Shown here: one piece after another, positions 41,135-50,705 of the stretch
How the letters are laid out: every line of letters begins with the position of its first letter
How positions within the stretch are numbered: position 1 is the first letter of the stretch
Assembly (NCBI RefSeq): GCF_902459565.1
Contig: NZ_CABPSN010000004.1
Location: forward strand, 310,001-374,000
Direction of reading: 5' to 3'
DNA length: 64,000 nt
Origin: Pandoraea aquatica
GTDB taxonomy: Bacteria > Pseudomonadota > Gammaproteobacteria > Burkholderiales > Burkholderiaceae
Notes under the pieces: model-generated
The model's database searches: none
The model's input: the letters and a program-made list of their open reading frames with translations, nothing else
Told to the model about the DNA's origin: nothing
Position numbers and translations under genes: made by a program

Positions 41135-41584
41135 TCAGAAGCCGATACCTATGCCGACCGAGGATCGCGGGCCATATCCACCATACCCACCAGGGCCGTA
41201 CCATCCCGGCCCATACCATCCTGGGCCGCCCCAGCCACCCCAACCGCCATAGAAATAGGCATTGCTGTTGTAGCTGCGGATGGCGTCGTCCAGCGCGCGT
41301 TGAGCACGCTCACGCTCGATCGTGGATTCCTGCTCGTCGTAGATGCGCTTGTTCAGCCGCGTCAGATCCAGCTTTTGCGCATCCGTCATAGCCGGTGCCC
41401 CTTCCTGCGATTCGGGAAGCCGTGCCGAAGGCGCGTCGGGCGGAGGCAACTGCAACTGCGCACAGCCAGCGGCAAGTGTCAGTGCCAACAGCGCCATTGC
41501 ACAAGCCGGGGCTCGCCATGAGCGCGCAGCGTGCGCGGCGTGTGTCGCGTTGGTGGGGGAGGCTTCGGAGGTGGTTCGGGGCAT
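41135..41584 (-). CDS. Small lipoprotein with Gly/Tyr/Trp-rich C terminus
   Basis: The 149-residue product (ATG 41584) has a hydrophobic segment MALLALTLAAGC, a lipobox with Cys about residue 41. Then comes a helical middle (MTDAQKLDLTRLNKRIYDEQ and STIERERAQRALDDAIRSY), and an unusual tail rich in Gly, Tyr, Trp and Pro (FYGGWGGWGGPGWYGPGWYG). The Met at the hydrophobic segment would give a shorter, more typical signal and may be the true start. I do not know a function; such tails occur in surface or outer-membrane lipoproteins. It converges on ftsB. Confidence 0.7.
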   Translation of the reverse strand: MPRTTSEASPTNATHAAHAARSWRAPACAMALLALTLAAGCAQLQLPPPDAPSARLPESQEGAPAMTDAQKLDLTRLNKRIYDEQESTIERERAQRALDDAIRSYNSNAYFYGGWGGWGGPGWYGPGWYGPGGYGGYGPRSSVGIGIGF

Positions 41585-41729
41585 GATGGCGCGATAACCC
41601 GGTGTGGTCCGTCCTATCCGTGGACGAGGGGCAACGGCGTCCGATGAGGGGCGGCCCTGCATCTCGCCGGATGTGAACTCAGAGTCCCTGGCGCGCGGGG
41701 CGTTCCGCGCGCCGTAGGGAATCTGTGTT

Positions 41730-42665
41730 TCAGTGCTGCCCGGCCGGTGCGGCGTGAGGCTGTGCGGTGAACAGCTGGGCCGCATCGACCTTGTCGAAAT
41801 GATACGTCTGACGGCAGAACTCGCAAGCCACTTCGACGCTGGGCCGTTCGTCGAACACGCTCATGACTTCCGCTTCGCCCAGCGTGCGCAGCATGTTCGA
41901 CACGCGTTCGCGCGAGCAAGTGCAGCGAAACGCTGTGGGCAGCGGGTCGAACACACGGACCGTTTCCTCCCAGAACAGGCGATGCAGCATCGTCTCGCGG
42001 TCGGTGCTCAGCATTTCGTCGCGCTTGAGCGTGTTGCCCAGTTGGCAGGCGCGATTCCACATGTCTTCATCCACTTCGGGGGCATGTTCGGCACCGGTGC
42101 CGGCCGTGCCGCCGTGGCCCGGCAGCTTTTGCAACAGAATACCGACCGCGTGGTTTTCGTCCGAGGCCAGCCAAAGACGCGTATCGAGCTGCTCCGAATG
42201 GTGCATGTAGTGCTCGAGCACCGACGCTATGTCGGGCAGCGGACCATGTTCGTCCGACAGCGGCACCACGCCCTGATACGGCTGCTGGCCGGGTTGCTTC
42301 ACGCGCGGATCGAGCGTGATGGCGAAGCTGGCGCGGCCATGAACGTTGACCATCGACTTGAGCGATGCGTCGTCCGGGATCTCGCCGCTGTATTTCGCGG
42401 TCGCGCGCATCGTGAGGTCGGCATTGCATTCCACGACCACCATGGTGACGGGGCCGTCGCCATGCAGTTGCAGGACCAGCGCGCCGTCGAATTTGACGTT
42501 CGCCGTCAGCAGGGCGGCCGCAGCCATCATTTCACCGAGCAGGTGGCGCACGGCCACCGGGTAGTCGTGACGTTCCAGCACAGCGCGCCAGGTGGCGTCG
42601 AGGCTGACGTATTCGCCGCGCACGGGGGCGGCGTCGAACATGAATTTCTGAAGTTGGTCGGACAC
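41730..42665 (-). CDS. hslO: Redox-regulated chaperone Hsp33
   Basis: Hsp33 is activated by oxidation: its C-terminal zinc-binding Cys form disulfides and the domain unfolds to bind clients. The 311-residue protein has the conserved start SDQLQKFMFDAAPVRGEYVS, a body with HGDGPVTMVVVECN and GVVPL, and the four Cys in RCTCSRER and CEFC (pattern CxC...CxxC). No ATG precedes the conserved N terminus closely; GTG at 42665 fits with AGGAA upstream. The longer frame to 42803 is probably non-coding. All four zinc ligands are present. Confidence 0.95.
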   Translation of the reverse strand: MSDQLQKFMFDAAPVRGEYVSLDATWRAVLERHDYPVAVRHLLGEMMAAAALLTANVKFDGALVLQLHGDGPVTMVVVECNADLTMRATAKYSGEIPDDASLKSMVNVHGRASFAITLDPRVKQPGQQPYQGVVPLSDEHGPLPDIASVLEHYMHHSEQLDTRLWLASDENHAVGILLQKLPGHGGTAGTGAEHAPEVDEDMWNRACQLGNTLKRDEMLSTDRETMLHRLFWEETVRVFDPLPTAFRCTCSRERVSNMLRTLGEAEVMSVFDERPSVEVACEFCRQTYHFDKVDAAQLFTAQPHAAPAGQH

Positions 42666-42932
42666 GGTCGAATTCCTGAAAAATGCGGCAACGGCGGTTG
42701 GGGCTGAGGGTCGACGGGAGAGCGATGCCTCGTGGGCATCCATTGCCCTCTCGTGCATTAAGCGCACAAGTCTTTCTGCATTCGCTCGTTCTGGCTGACC
42801 CATCAGCGCGCAATCGCCGACGATTGGCGCGTCAATGTTGCGATATCTGGGGGCGCGCGCCGCATTTTCAACACGTCGGCAGCGAAGGCTCGCGCTCCCG
42901 ACTGGCCGCGCGCGCCGCTGCCGGACGTGCGT

Positions 42933-43457
42933 TCAGCCGATGCGCACCAGTTGTTCCTTGAAAACCTGCCGGCGCGTTGCATAGACGTCGGCGTTGCGCT
43001 TGAGATTGGCGACTTCTTCATCGGTCAGTTCGCGCACGACCTTGGCGGGTACGCCGAGAATCAGCGAACGGTCCGGAAACGTCTTGCGCTCGGTCACCAG
43101 CGCGCCTGCGCCCACCAGGCTGTCGCGGCCGATGACGGCACCGTTGAGCAACACGGCCTGAATGCCGATCAGCGAGTTCTCGCCGACGGTGCAGCCGTGC
43201 AGCATGGCCTGATGGCCGACACTGACGCCATCGGCCAGCGTGAGCGGATAGCCCGGATCGGCATGCAGCACGGCGCCTTCCTGCACGTTGGTGCCGACGC
43301 CGACCTTGATCGGCTCGTTGTCGCCGCGAATTGCCACGCCCGGCCACACGCTGCTGTTCTCCGCAAGAATCACCTCACCGATGATGGTGGCGGTGTCGGC
43401 CACGAAAGCACTCTCGTGGATCTGCGGGGTCTTGTCTCCAAGTTTATAGATCGGCAT
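42933..43457 (-). CDS. Gamma-carbonic anhydrase-like hexapeptide-repeat protein
   Basis: The 174-residue protein forms a left-handed beta-helix predicted from hexapeptide repeats (SAFVADTATIIGEVILAENS, SSVWPGVAIRGD). Metal-binding His residues lie at LHADPG, VGHQAMLHGC. It resembles YrdA/PaaY-type gamma-carbonic anhydrase homologues, which bind zinc or iron; many lack proven activity. It starts at 43457, divergent from the DUF455 gene 49 bases away. hslO follows on the same strand after 267 bases. Confidence 0.92.
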   Translation of the reverse strand: MPIYKLGDKTPQIHESAFVADTATIIGEVILAENSSVWPGVAIRGDNEPIKVGVGTNVQEGAVLHADPGYPLTLADGVSVGHQAMLHGCTVGENSLIGIQAVLLNGAVIGRDSLVGAGALVTERKTFPDRSLILGVPAKVVRELTDEEVANLKRNADVYATRRQVFKEQLVRIG

Positions 43458-43506
43458 GGCGGCTTCGGTTCGCGGTTAAAATCGACGAAACCGCTATTGT
43501 AACGTC

Positions 43507-44403
43507 ATGGCCGATTTCACTCCTGCGCCCGGCGCCGATGCCGCGCACCAAGCCGTTTCCGGCAAATCCGTCGAAATTCCCTCTGCCTGCGCCCGCGAAC
43601 GTGCGCTCGAACTGCTGCGCGTCTGCGATCCGTTCGAGAAGGCCGCGGGCGTGACGGCGCTGCGTGACGCCGTTCGCGATGGGGCGGCGCGTTGGCATCC
43701 GGCGCGTCGATTTGTGTCTGTCGACGGTGAGCATGAGGCCGGAATTCCTGGACGTCCGGCCACACCGCAACTGGTTTCGCCCAGAGAACTGAAGCAGCGG
43801 GCGGTGACATCGGTGGACGGGCGCGCCGCGTTGTTGCACGCGCTCGCTCACATCGAATTCAACGCCATCAATCTCGCACTGGACGCTCTGTGGCGCTTCG
43901 ACGACCTGCCGACCGGCTATTACGACGACTGGCTTCAGGTCGCGGCGGAGGAGGCGTATCACTTCTCGCTGCTCGTCTCGCACCTGAGAACGTTGGGCGA
44001 TCAGTACGACTACGGCTGCTTCCCGGCGCACGACGGTCTCTGGGACATGGCGCGGCGCACGTCCGGCGACTGGCTGGCACGTCTCGCGCTCGTGCCGCGA
44101 ACGCTCGAAGCGCGCGGTCTGGACGCCAGTCCGCCCATCAAGGCCAAACTCTCCAGCGCCGGCGACAAGGCCGGTGCGGCGATTCTCGACATCATCCTGC
44201 GTGACGAAATCGGGCACGTCGCCATCGGCAACCGCTGGTATCGCTGGGGCTGTGAGCGTGCGGGCTGCGAGCCGGTCGAGACGTACGCACGGCTGGCCGC
44301 ACAGTACGGCGCGCCACGCCTTCGTGGGCCGTTCAATCTCGAAGCCCGCCGAGCGGCCGGCTTCGACGATGCCGAACTCGCGGCGCTTCAGGCCGGTGAG
44401 TGA
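43507..44403 (+). CDS. DUF455 ferritin-like protein
   Basis: The 298-residue protein belongs to the DUF455 group of ferritin-like four-helix proteins. It shows likely di-metal ligands in HALAHIEFNAINLALDA, VAAEEAYHFSLLVSHLRTL and LRDEIGHVAIGNRWY (EXXH-like pairs), which could bind a di-iron or di-manganese centre. Relatives resemble MiaE-type hydroxylases, but the substrate is unknown. It diverges from the carbonic anhydrase-like gene. An alpha/beta hydrolase follows about 116 bases downstream. Confidence 0.88.
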   Translation: MADFTPAPGADAAHQAVSGKSVEIPSACARERALELLRVCDPFEKAAGVTALRDAVRDGAARWHPARRFVSVDGEHEAGIPGRPATPQLVSPRELKQRAVTSVDGRAALLHALAHIEFNAINLALDALWRFDDLPTGYYDDWLQVAAEEAYHFSLLVSHLRTLGDQYDYGCFPAHDGLWDMARRTSGDWLARLALVPRTLEARGLDASPPIKAKLSSAGDKAGAAILDIILRDEIGHVAIGNRWYRWGCERAGCEPVETYARLAAQYGAPRLRGPFNLEARRAAGFDDAELAALQAGE

Positions 44404-44519
44404 GAGCGGCGTCCACGTGAAAGCGCGTTCCGCTTTTTGACGCCGCTACCGAGGTGGCGATGTCCGTCGATATACTCGACGTTCCTCATTCGTTCAGATA
44501 TTCACTTTCTGCCGGTGTC

Positions 44520-45428
44520 ATGACTGATGTGACCGATATGACCGATTCCCGATCCGAGTTTCTGACGGTGCGCGGCTTGCGCCACCACGTTCGCCAGTGG
44601 GGCACGCCCGGCGCGCCGAAACTGTTTGCGCTGCATGGCTGGATGGACGTGTCGGCATCGTTCCAGTTTGTCGCGCAGACGCTCGCGCAGCGTTGGCACG
44701 TGCTCGCGCCCGACTGGCGCGGCTTTGGCCTTACCGACTGGCCCGTCGCCGACGGACGCGCCGGCAGTTATTGGTTCCCGGACTACATCGCCGATCTCGA
44801 TGCGCTCGTCGACGTCTACGCGGCACCCGGCGAAGCCATCAATCTGATCGGCCACAGCATGGGCGGTAACGTGGCCTGTCTGTACGCCGGTGTGCGTCCG
44901 GCGCGAGTGCGGCGTCTCGTGAATCTCGAAGGCTTCGGCTTGCCGCCGTCGCCACCGGCCGCAGCGATCCGTCAGCTGAGCCGCTGGCTGGACGATGTGC
45001 AGACGCAGCCGACGTTGCGTCCGTACGCGACGCTCGACGATGTGGCGGCACGCCTGCGCAAGACGAACCCGCGCCTCACGCCGGAGCGGGCAGCGTGGCT
45101 TGCGCCGCGCTGGGCGCGTCAGGCGAGCGACGGCCAGTGGCATCTGCTTGCCGATGCAGCCCACAAGATGGCCAATCCGTATCCGTACCGGCTCGACGAA
45201 GCCATGGCGGTGTGGAGCAACGTGAGCGCGCCCGTCCTGCACGTCGAGGCGACGGATTCGGACGTGCTGCAACATTTCTCCGGGGCGCAGGGTACGGATG
45301 TCTTTCGAGAACGGTTCGAGGTCTTTCCGAATTTGACGGAGGCGTTCGTCGACGACGCAGGGCATATGCTGCATCACGATCAGCCGGAAGTTGTCGCGCG
45401 CCTCATCGAGGATTTCTGCCGAGACTAA
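44520..45428 (+). CDS. Alpha/beta hydrolase
   Basis: The 302-residue protein has the alpha/beta hydrolase core: LFALHGWMDVSASFQFVAQ (oxyanion loop HGW), APDWRGFGLTDWP, and the nucleophile elbow GHSMGGNVA. The acid is probably in VEATDSDV and the His in VDDAGHMLHHDQP. Ser, Asp and His are all present, so activity is likely; substrate is unknown. I chose ATG 44520 (MTDVTDMTDSRSEF); the frame is open from 44454. It stands downstream of the DUF455 gene. Confidence 0.9.
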   Translation: MTDVTDMTDSRSEFLTVRGLRHHVRQWGTPGAPKLFALHGWMDVSASFQFVAQTLAQRWHVLAPDWRGFGLTDWPVADGRAGSYWFPDYIADLDALVDVYAAPGEAINLIGHSMGGNVACLYAGVRPARVRRLVNLEGFGLPPSPPAAAIRQLSRWLDDVQTQPTLRPYATLDDVAARLRKTNPRLTPERAAWLAPRWARQASDGQWHLLADAAHKMANPYPYRLDEAMAVWSNVSAPVLHVEATDSDVLQHFSGAQGTDVFRERFEVFPNLTEAFVDDAGHMLHHDQPEVVARLIEDFCRD

Positions 45429-45624
45429 GGGCCGGTCAGCGCAGCGGGACGTGTTCGGGCCGCACGTGGCAACTCGCGTCGCGTGCACTTGAGCGGTAGA
45501 ATGAGGGCGTCATTACCACGTCATACGCCGGTGCCAGAAGGGCAATCAGGGGCGAGGGGGGGCGGGCGGCAGGGCCGCCGACGTCCCCGAGATCCCGGAT
45601 TGCGCCATCACCCGGCGGCTTATC

Positions 45625-46458
45625 ATGCTCAACGCGGATCTTCACTGTCATTCCAAGGTGTCGGACGGCACGCTGACGCCGTCCGAAGTGGCGCAGGTCG
45701 CTTTCGAGGCGGGCGTCGACCTGTGGGCGCTGACGGACCACGACGAAATCGGCGGCCAGCGCGAAGCGCGGGCGGCGGCCGAAGCGCTGGGCATGGGTTA
45801 CGTGAGCGGCGTCGAAATCTCGATTACGTGGGCCAACCGCACGGTGCATATCGTCGGACTGAACATCGATCCCGACAATCCGACGCTGATCGACGGCCTT
45901 GCGGCAACGCGCGGCGGTCGTGCGGCGCGGGCGCAACTGATGAGCGAGCAATTGGCGGCCGCCGGCATTCCCGATGCTTACGAAGGCGCGCTGCGCTTCG
46001 TCGGTAACCCCGATCTGATCTCTCGCACGCACTTCGCGCGCTTTTTGGTAGAAATCGGCAAATGCGCGTCGGTCTCCGACGTTTTTGCAAAGTATCTTTC
46101 GGAGGGACGTCCGGGCTACGTGCCGCACCGATGGGCCACGCTCGAAGAGTCCGTCAAGTGGATTCGCGGGGCAGGTGGCATTGCCGTCGTTGCCCACCCC
46201 GGACGCTATAAATTCACGCAGCTGGAATTCGGCGCGCTGTTCGATCAGTTCCGCGAACTGGGCGGCGAAGCGATTGAAGTGGTGACCGGCAGCCATACGC
46301 CGGATCAGTACCGCGAGTATGCCGATGTCGCGCGTCAGTACGGTTTTCTGGCGTCGCGCGGCTCGGATTTCCATGGACCGACCGAGAGCCGCGCGCTGCT
46401 CGGCAAGCTGCCACCGTTGCCCGACGATCTCACCCCGGTCTGGAGCCGCTGGCAGTAA
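45625..46458 (+). CDS. PHP-domain phosphoesterase (TrpH/YciV, RNase AM-like)
   Basis: The 277-residue PHP-domain protein has the metal motifs DLHCHSKVSDGTLTP, LTDHDEIGG, VAHPGRYKF and RGSDFHGP, complete for a three-metal site. E. coli YciV (TrpH, RNase AM) has 5'-3' exoribonuclease and 3',5'-nucleotide bisphosphate phosphatase activity; this is the closest known relative by motif order and neighbours. The YciO-type gene follows 12 bases downstream, the same pairing as in E. coli. Confidence 0.93.
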   Translation: MLNADLHCHSKVSDGTLTPSEVAQVAFEAGVDLWALTDHDEIGGQREARAAAEALGMGYVSGVEISITWANRTVHIVGLNIDPDNPTLIDGLAATRGGRAARAQLMSEQLAAAGIPDAYEGALRFVGNPDLISRTHFARFLVEIGKCASVSDVFAKYLSEGRPGYVPHRWATLEESVKWIRGAGGIAVVAHPGRYKFTQLEFGALFDQFRELGGEAIEVVTGSHTPDQYREYADVARQYGFLASRGSDFHGPTESRALLGKLPPLPDDLTPVWSRWQ

Positions 46459-46470
46459 CTTACCGCCAAC

Positions 46471-47097
46471 ATGTCGCAATTCTTCCAGATTCACCCGGAA
46501 AATCCTCAGTCACGTCTCATCAAGCAAGCGGCGCAGATCATCGACAAGGGGGGCATCGTGGCGCTGCCGACCGATTCGAGCTACGCCATTGCCTGTCATA
46601 TCGACGATAAGCAGGCGGTCGACCGCCTGCGCCGTATTCGCGGACTCGACGAGAAGCAGATGCTCTCGCTGCTGGTGCGCGATTTGTCCGAGCTGGCCGA
46701 ATTCGCCATCGTCGACAACCGGCAGTACCGGCTGATCAAGGCAACGACGCCGGGGCCTTACGTCTTCATCCTGGAGGCGACGAAAGAGGTGCCGCGACGG
46801 CTCTCGCATCCGTCGCGAAAGACGATCGGCCTGCGTGTGCCGGAGCATGCCATCACGCTGGCGTTGCTCGAAGAATTAGGCCAGCCGCTGCTGGCCACGA
46901 CGTTGATTCTGCCGGATGAAACCGAGCCGCTGAACGACCCGGAGGAGATCCGGGAGCGGCTCGAGAAGCAACTTGACCTGGTCATCGACGGTGGGGCGTG
47001 CCCCAAGGAGCCGTCGACGGTGGTCGATCTGACGGTGACGCCGCCGGAGGTGTTGCGCCGCGGACGCGGATCGTTGACCCCATTCGGTTTGTCGTGA
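46471..47097 (+). CDS. YciO/YrdC/Sua5-family L-threonylcarbamoyladenylate synthase-type protein
   Basis: The 208-residue protein has the family pattern GGIVALPTDSSYAIAC, GLDEKQMLSLLVRDLSEL, GPYVFILEAT and RKTIGLRVPEHAI. YrdC/Sua5 members make threonylcarbamoyl-AMP for the t6A tRNA modification; YciO members are closely related and their role is less certain. Short length without a C-terminal Sua5 domain and location after the PHP gene favour YciO. It starts 12 bases after that gene. Confidence 0.92.
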   Translation: MSQFFQIHPENPQSRLIKQAAQIIDKGGIVALPTDSSYAIACHIDDKQAVDRLRRIRGLDEKQMLSLLVRDLSELAEFAIVDNRQYRLIKATTPGPYVFILEATKEVPRRLSHPSRKTIGLRVPEHAITLALLEELGQPLLATTLILPDETEPLNDPEEIRERLEKQLDLVIDGGACPKEPSTVVDLTVTPPEVLRRGRGSLTPFGLS

Positions 47098-47194
47098 TGG
47101 CGTGGATGTCGCCGCACCCGCCTGCTGGGGTCCCAAAATCTTTGTAAGGGTGGGTAATACTGGCGTGCAGGTCTGCTTGTTACAATAGCCGGCT

Positions 47195-47860
47195 ATGAAT
47201 GCAGACCTGATCCAGACCATTGCGGTCTACGCGCTTCCCGTCCTCTTCGCCATTACGTTGCACGAGGCTGCGCACGGCTATGTCGCCAAGCATTTCGGCG
47301 ACCCCACGGCATTTCTGATGGGGCGCGTCACGCTCAATCCCCTCAAGCACATCGACCCGATCGGCACGATCCTCGTGCCGCTCGCGCTTTATTTCATGAC
47401 GAGCGGGGCTTTCCTGTTCGGTTACGCGAAGCCGGTGCCGGTCGCGTTCGGCAGCTTGCGCAACCCGCGCGTCGATACGATCTGGGTGGCGTTGGCCGGC
47501 CCGCTGTGCAACTTCGCTCAGGCGATCCTCTGGGCTTTGCTCGGCGTCGGGCTCCAGATCGCGGGCGTTCGCGAGCCGTTCTTCATGATGATGGCGCAGG
47601 CCGGTCTCGTGGTGAACCTCGTGATGTGCATGTTCAACCTGTTTCCTGTGCCGCCGCTCGACGGCGGACGCGTACTGGTATCGCTGCTGCCTGCGCGCGC
47701 GGCCTATACGCTCTCACGCATCGAGCCTTACGGCTTTTTCATCGTGATGGCGCTGGTTGTCAGCGGTGTGCTCGGCCGTGTCTGGCTGTGGCCGCTGATT
47801 CAGTGGGGGCGTGACGTGATCGTGTGGATGCTCACGCCGCTGCTGTCGCTGGCTTCCTGA
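47195..47860 (+). CDS. Site-2 protease (M50) family membrane protease
   Basis: The 221-residue intramembrane metalloprotease has the zinc motif HEAAHGYVAKHFGD and the second ligand motif LFPVPPLDGGRVLVSLLP, with five or six membrane segments (for example DTIWVALAGPLCNFAQAIL). It lacks PDZ or CBS domains, as usual for this short group. Its substrate is unknown. It is placed just upstream of trpS; a TACAAT element (47181-47186) lies 9 bases before the ATG and may be its -10. Confidence 0.92.
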   Translation: MNADLIQTIAVYALPVLFAITLHEAAHGYVAKHFGDPTAFLMGRVTLNPLKHIDPIGTILVPLALYFMTSGAFLFGYAKPVPVAFGSLRNPRVDTIWVALAGPLCNFAQAILWALLGVGLQIAGVREPFFMMMAQAGLVVNLVMCMFNLFPVPPLDGGRVLVSLLPARAAYTLSRIEPYGFFIVMALVVSGVLGRVWLWPLIQWGRDVIVWMLTPLLSLAS

Positions 47861-47886
47861 AGTTTTTGCAGACTCATAACTAGACC

Positions 47887-49089
47887 ATGTACCCCGAACG
47901 CGTTTTCTCCGGCATGCGACCGACCGGTCGTTTGCACCTCGGCCACTATCACGGCGTGCTCAAGAACTGGATTCAGCTCCAGTCGGAGTATCCGTGCTAC
48001 TTCTGCGTGGTCGACTGGCATGCGCTCACCACGCACTACGAGACGCCAGATGTCATCGAACAGAACGTATGGGACGTGCTGATCGACTGGCTGGCCGCAG
48101 GGATCGATCCGAATCAGGCCACGCTCTTCATCCAGAGCAAGGTGCCCGAGCATGCCGAACTGGCGCTGCTCATCGGCATGAGCACGCCGCTGGGCTGGCT
48201 CGAACGTGTGCCGACGTACAAGGAGCAGATCGAGAAGCTCAAGGAGAAGGACCTGTCGACGTATGGCTTCCTTGGCTATCCGGTGCTCATGGCAGCCGAC
48301 ATTCTTCTGTATCGCGCGCTGCATGTGCCGGTGGGTGAAGATCAGGTGCCGCATGTGGAAATGACCCGTGAGATCGCGCGCCGCTTCAACTATCTATACG
48401 GTCGCGAAGCGGGCTTCGAAGAGAAGGCGCTCGCGGCTGCACGCAAGCTCGGCGGCAAGCGCTCGAAGCTTTATCTCGAATTGCGCAATGCGTATCAGGA
48501 GAAGGGCGACGACGAGGCGCTGGAGCAGGCGCGTGCCATGCTGTCCGAATCGCAGTCGTTGTCGATGGGCGATCGCGAGCGTCTTTTCGGTTATCTCGAA
48601 GGCGCACGCAAGCTGATTCTGGTGGAGCCGCAGGCGCTGTTGACACCGGCATCGCGTATGCCGGGGCTCGACGGTCAGAAGATGTCGAAGTCCTATAACA
48701 ACACCATCGGCTTGCGCGAAGACGCGGAGTCGATCACCAAGAAAGTGCGCACGATGCCGACGGATCCGGCGCGCGTGCGTCGTACCGATCCGGGCGATCC
48801 CGACAAGTGCCCCGTGTGGCAGTTGCATCAGGTCTATAGCGACGACGACACGCGTGAGTGGGTTCAGAAGGGCTGCCGCAGTGCGGGCATCGGTTGCATC
48901 GAATGCAAGCAGCCGGTCATCGAAGGTATTTTGCGTGAACAACAGCCGATGCTCGAGCGCGCGCAAAAGTACATGGACGATCCGTCGCTGCTGCGCGCTA
49001 TCGTTGCCGATGGCTGCGAGAAGGCCCGCAAATCGGCGCAGGAAATCATGCGCGACGTGCGTGAAGCCATGGGGCTCCAGTATTCATGA
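47887..49089 (+). CDS. trpS: Tryptophanyl-tRNA synthetase
   Basis: TrpRS is a class I synthetase. The 400-residue protein has the HIGH-type motif in GRLHLGHYHG, the region FVVDWHALTTHYE (written here as CVVDWHALTTHYE), LMAADILLYRALHVPVGEDQ, and the KMSKS loop GQKMSKSYNN. It is longer than E. coli TrpS (334 residues) because of an insertion with LYLELRNAYQEKGDDEALEQ and a Cys-containing C-terminal part (GIGCIECKQPVI), as in other betaproteobacterial forms. The stop overlaps the following methyltransferase start (ATGA). Confidence 0.96.
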   Translation: MYPERVFSGMRPTGRLHLGHYHGVLKNWIQLQSEYPCYFCVVDWHALTTHYETPDVIEQNVWDVLIDWLAAGIDPNQATLFIQSKVPEHAELALLIGMSTPLGWLERVPTYKEQIEKLKEKDLSTYGFLGYPVLMAADILLYRALHVPVGEDQVPHVEMTREIARRFNYLYGREAGFEEKALAAARKLGGKRSKLYLELRNAYQEKGDDEALEQARAMLSESQSLSMGDRERLFGYLEGARKLILVEPQALLTPASRMPGLDGQKMSKSYNNTIGLREDAESITKKVRTMPTDPARVRRTDPGDPDKCPVWQLHQVYSDDDTREWVQKGCRSAGIGCIECKQPVIEGILREQQPMLERAQKYMDDPSLLRAIVADGCEKARKSAQEIMRDVREAMGLQYS

Positions 49090-49694
49090 CGGCTGACGTC
49101 GTGACCGCCGCTGCTTCGGGTGCCGTGCACGGCACCGGTGCACCGTCTGCGTGGCTGATGCGCTGGGCGCATCTGATCGCGCCGGGCGCGCGGGTGCTCG
49201 ATCTTGCGTGCGGTCACGGGCGTCATGCACGCTGGCTCGCTGAGCAAGGTGCGCACGTGACGGCCGTCGATCGCGACGAAGCGGCGCTTGCCACGATGGC
49301 AACGCTGGCGAACGTGACGACGCTCAATGCCGATCTGGAAGGGGCGCCGTGGCCGCTGGCGGCAGATGCGACGTTCGATGCCGTCATCGTCACAAACTAT
49401 CTGCATCGCCCGCTGTTTCCGCGGATCGCCGCGAGCGTGGCACCTGGCGGCGTGCTGATTTACGAAACGTTTGCCCAAGGAAACGAAAGGTACGGGAAAC
49501 CGTCCAATCCGCTGTTTCTGCTGGCGCCGGGCGAGTTGCTCGACGTCGCGCGTACGGCGGGCCTGCGTGTTGCGGCTTACGAGGATGTCACGCTGCCTGC
49601 ACCGCGCGCGGCGTGTGTGCAGCGCCTATGTGCCGTACGTGCTGCCGTCCCCGGGGAAAACCCCGGCGCGCCCTTGTACGAGGCGACAGCGTAA
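49086..49694 (+). CDS. SAM-dependent methyltransferase
   Basis: The 202-residue protein has the Rossmann SAM-binding motif VLDLACGHGRHARWLAEQG with the acidic end VTAVDRDEAAL, and a later motif DAVIVTNYLHRPLF. It fits class I methyltransferases of the Tehb/YdjH style; substrate unknown. Its ATG overlaps the trpS stop by 4 bases, so it is translationally coupled. Confidence 0.9.
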   Translation: MTADVVTAAASGAVHGTGAPSAWLMRWAHLIAPGARVLDLACGHGRHARWLAEQGAHVTAVDRDEAALATMATLANVTTLNADLEGAPWPLAADATFDAVIVTNYLHRPLFPRIAASVAPGGVLIYETFAQGNERYGKPSNPLFLLAPGELLDVARTAGLRVAAYEDVTLPAPRAACVQRLCAVRAAVPGENPGAPLYEATA

Positions 49695-49736
49695 TCCGCT
49701 ACAATCCACCCTTATCGCTGAATTGTTCGATCAACC

Positions 49737-50654
<918 letters not shown>

Positions 50655-50705
50655 GCTGTCGTTCAGGCACCCGGGTTCGATTGCCCACCCATTTTTTTGC
50701 GACTC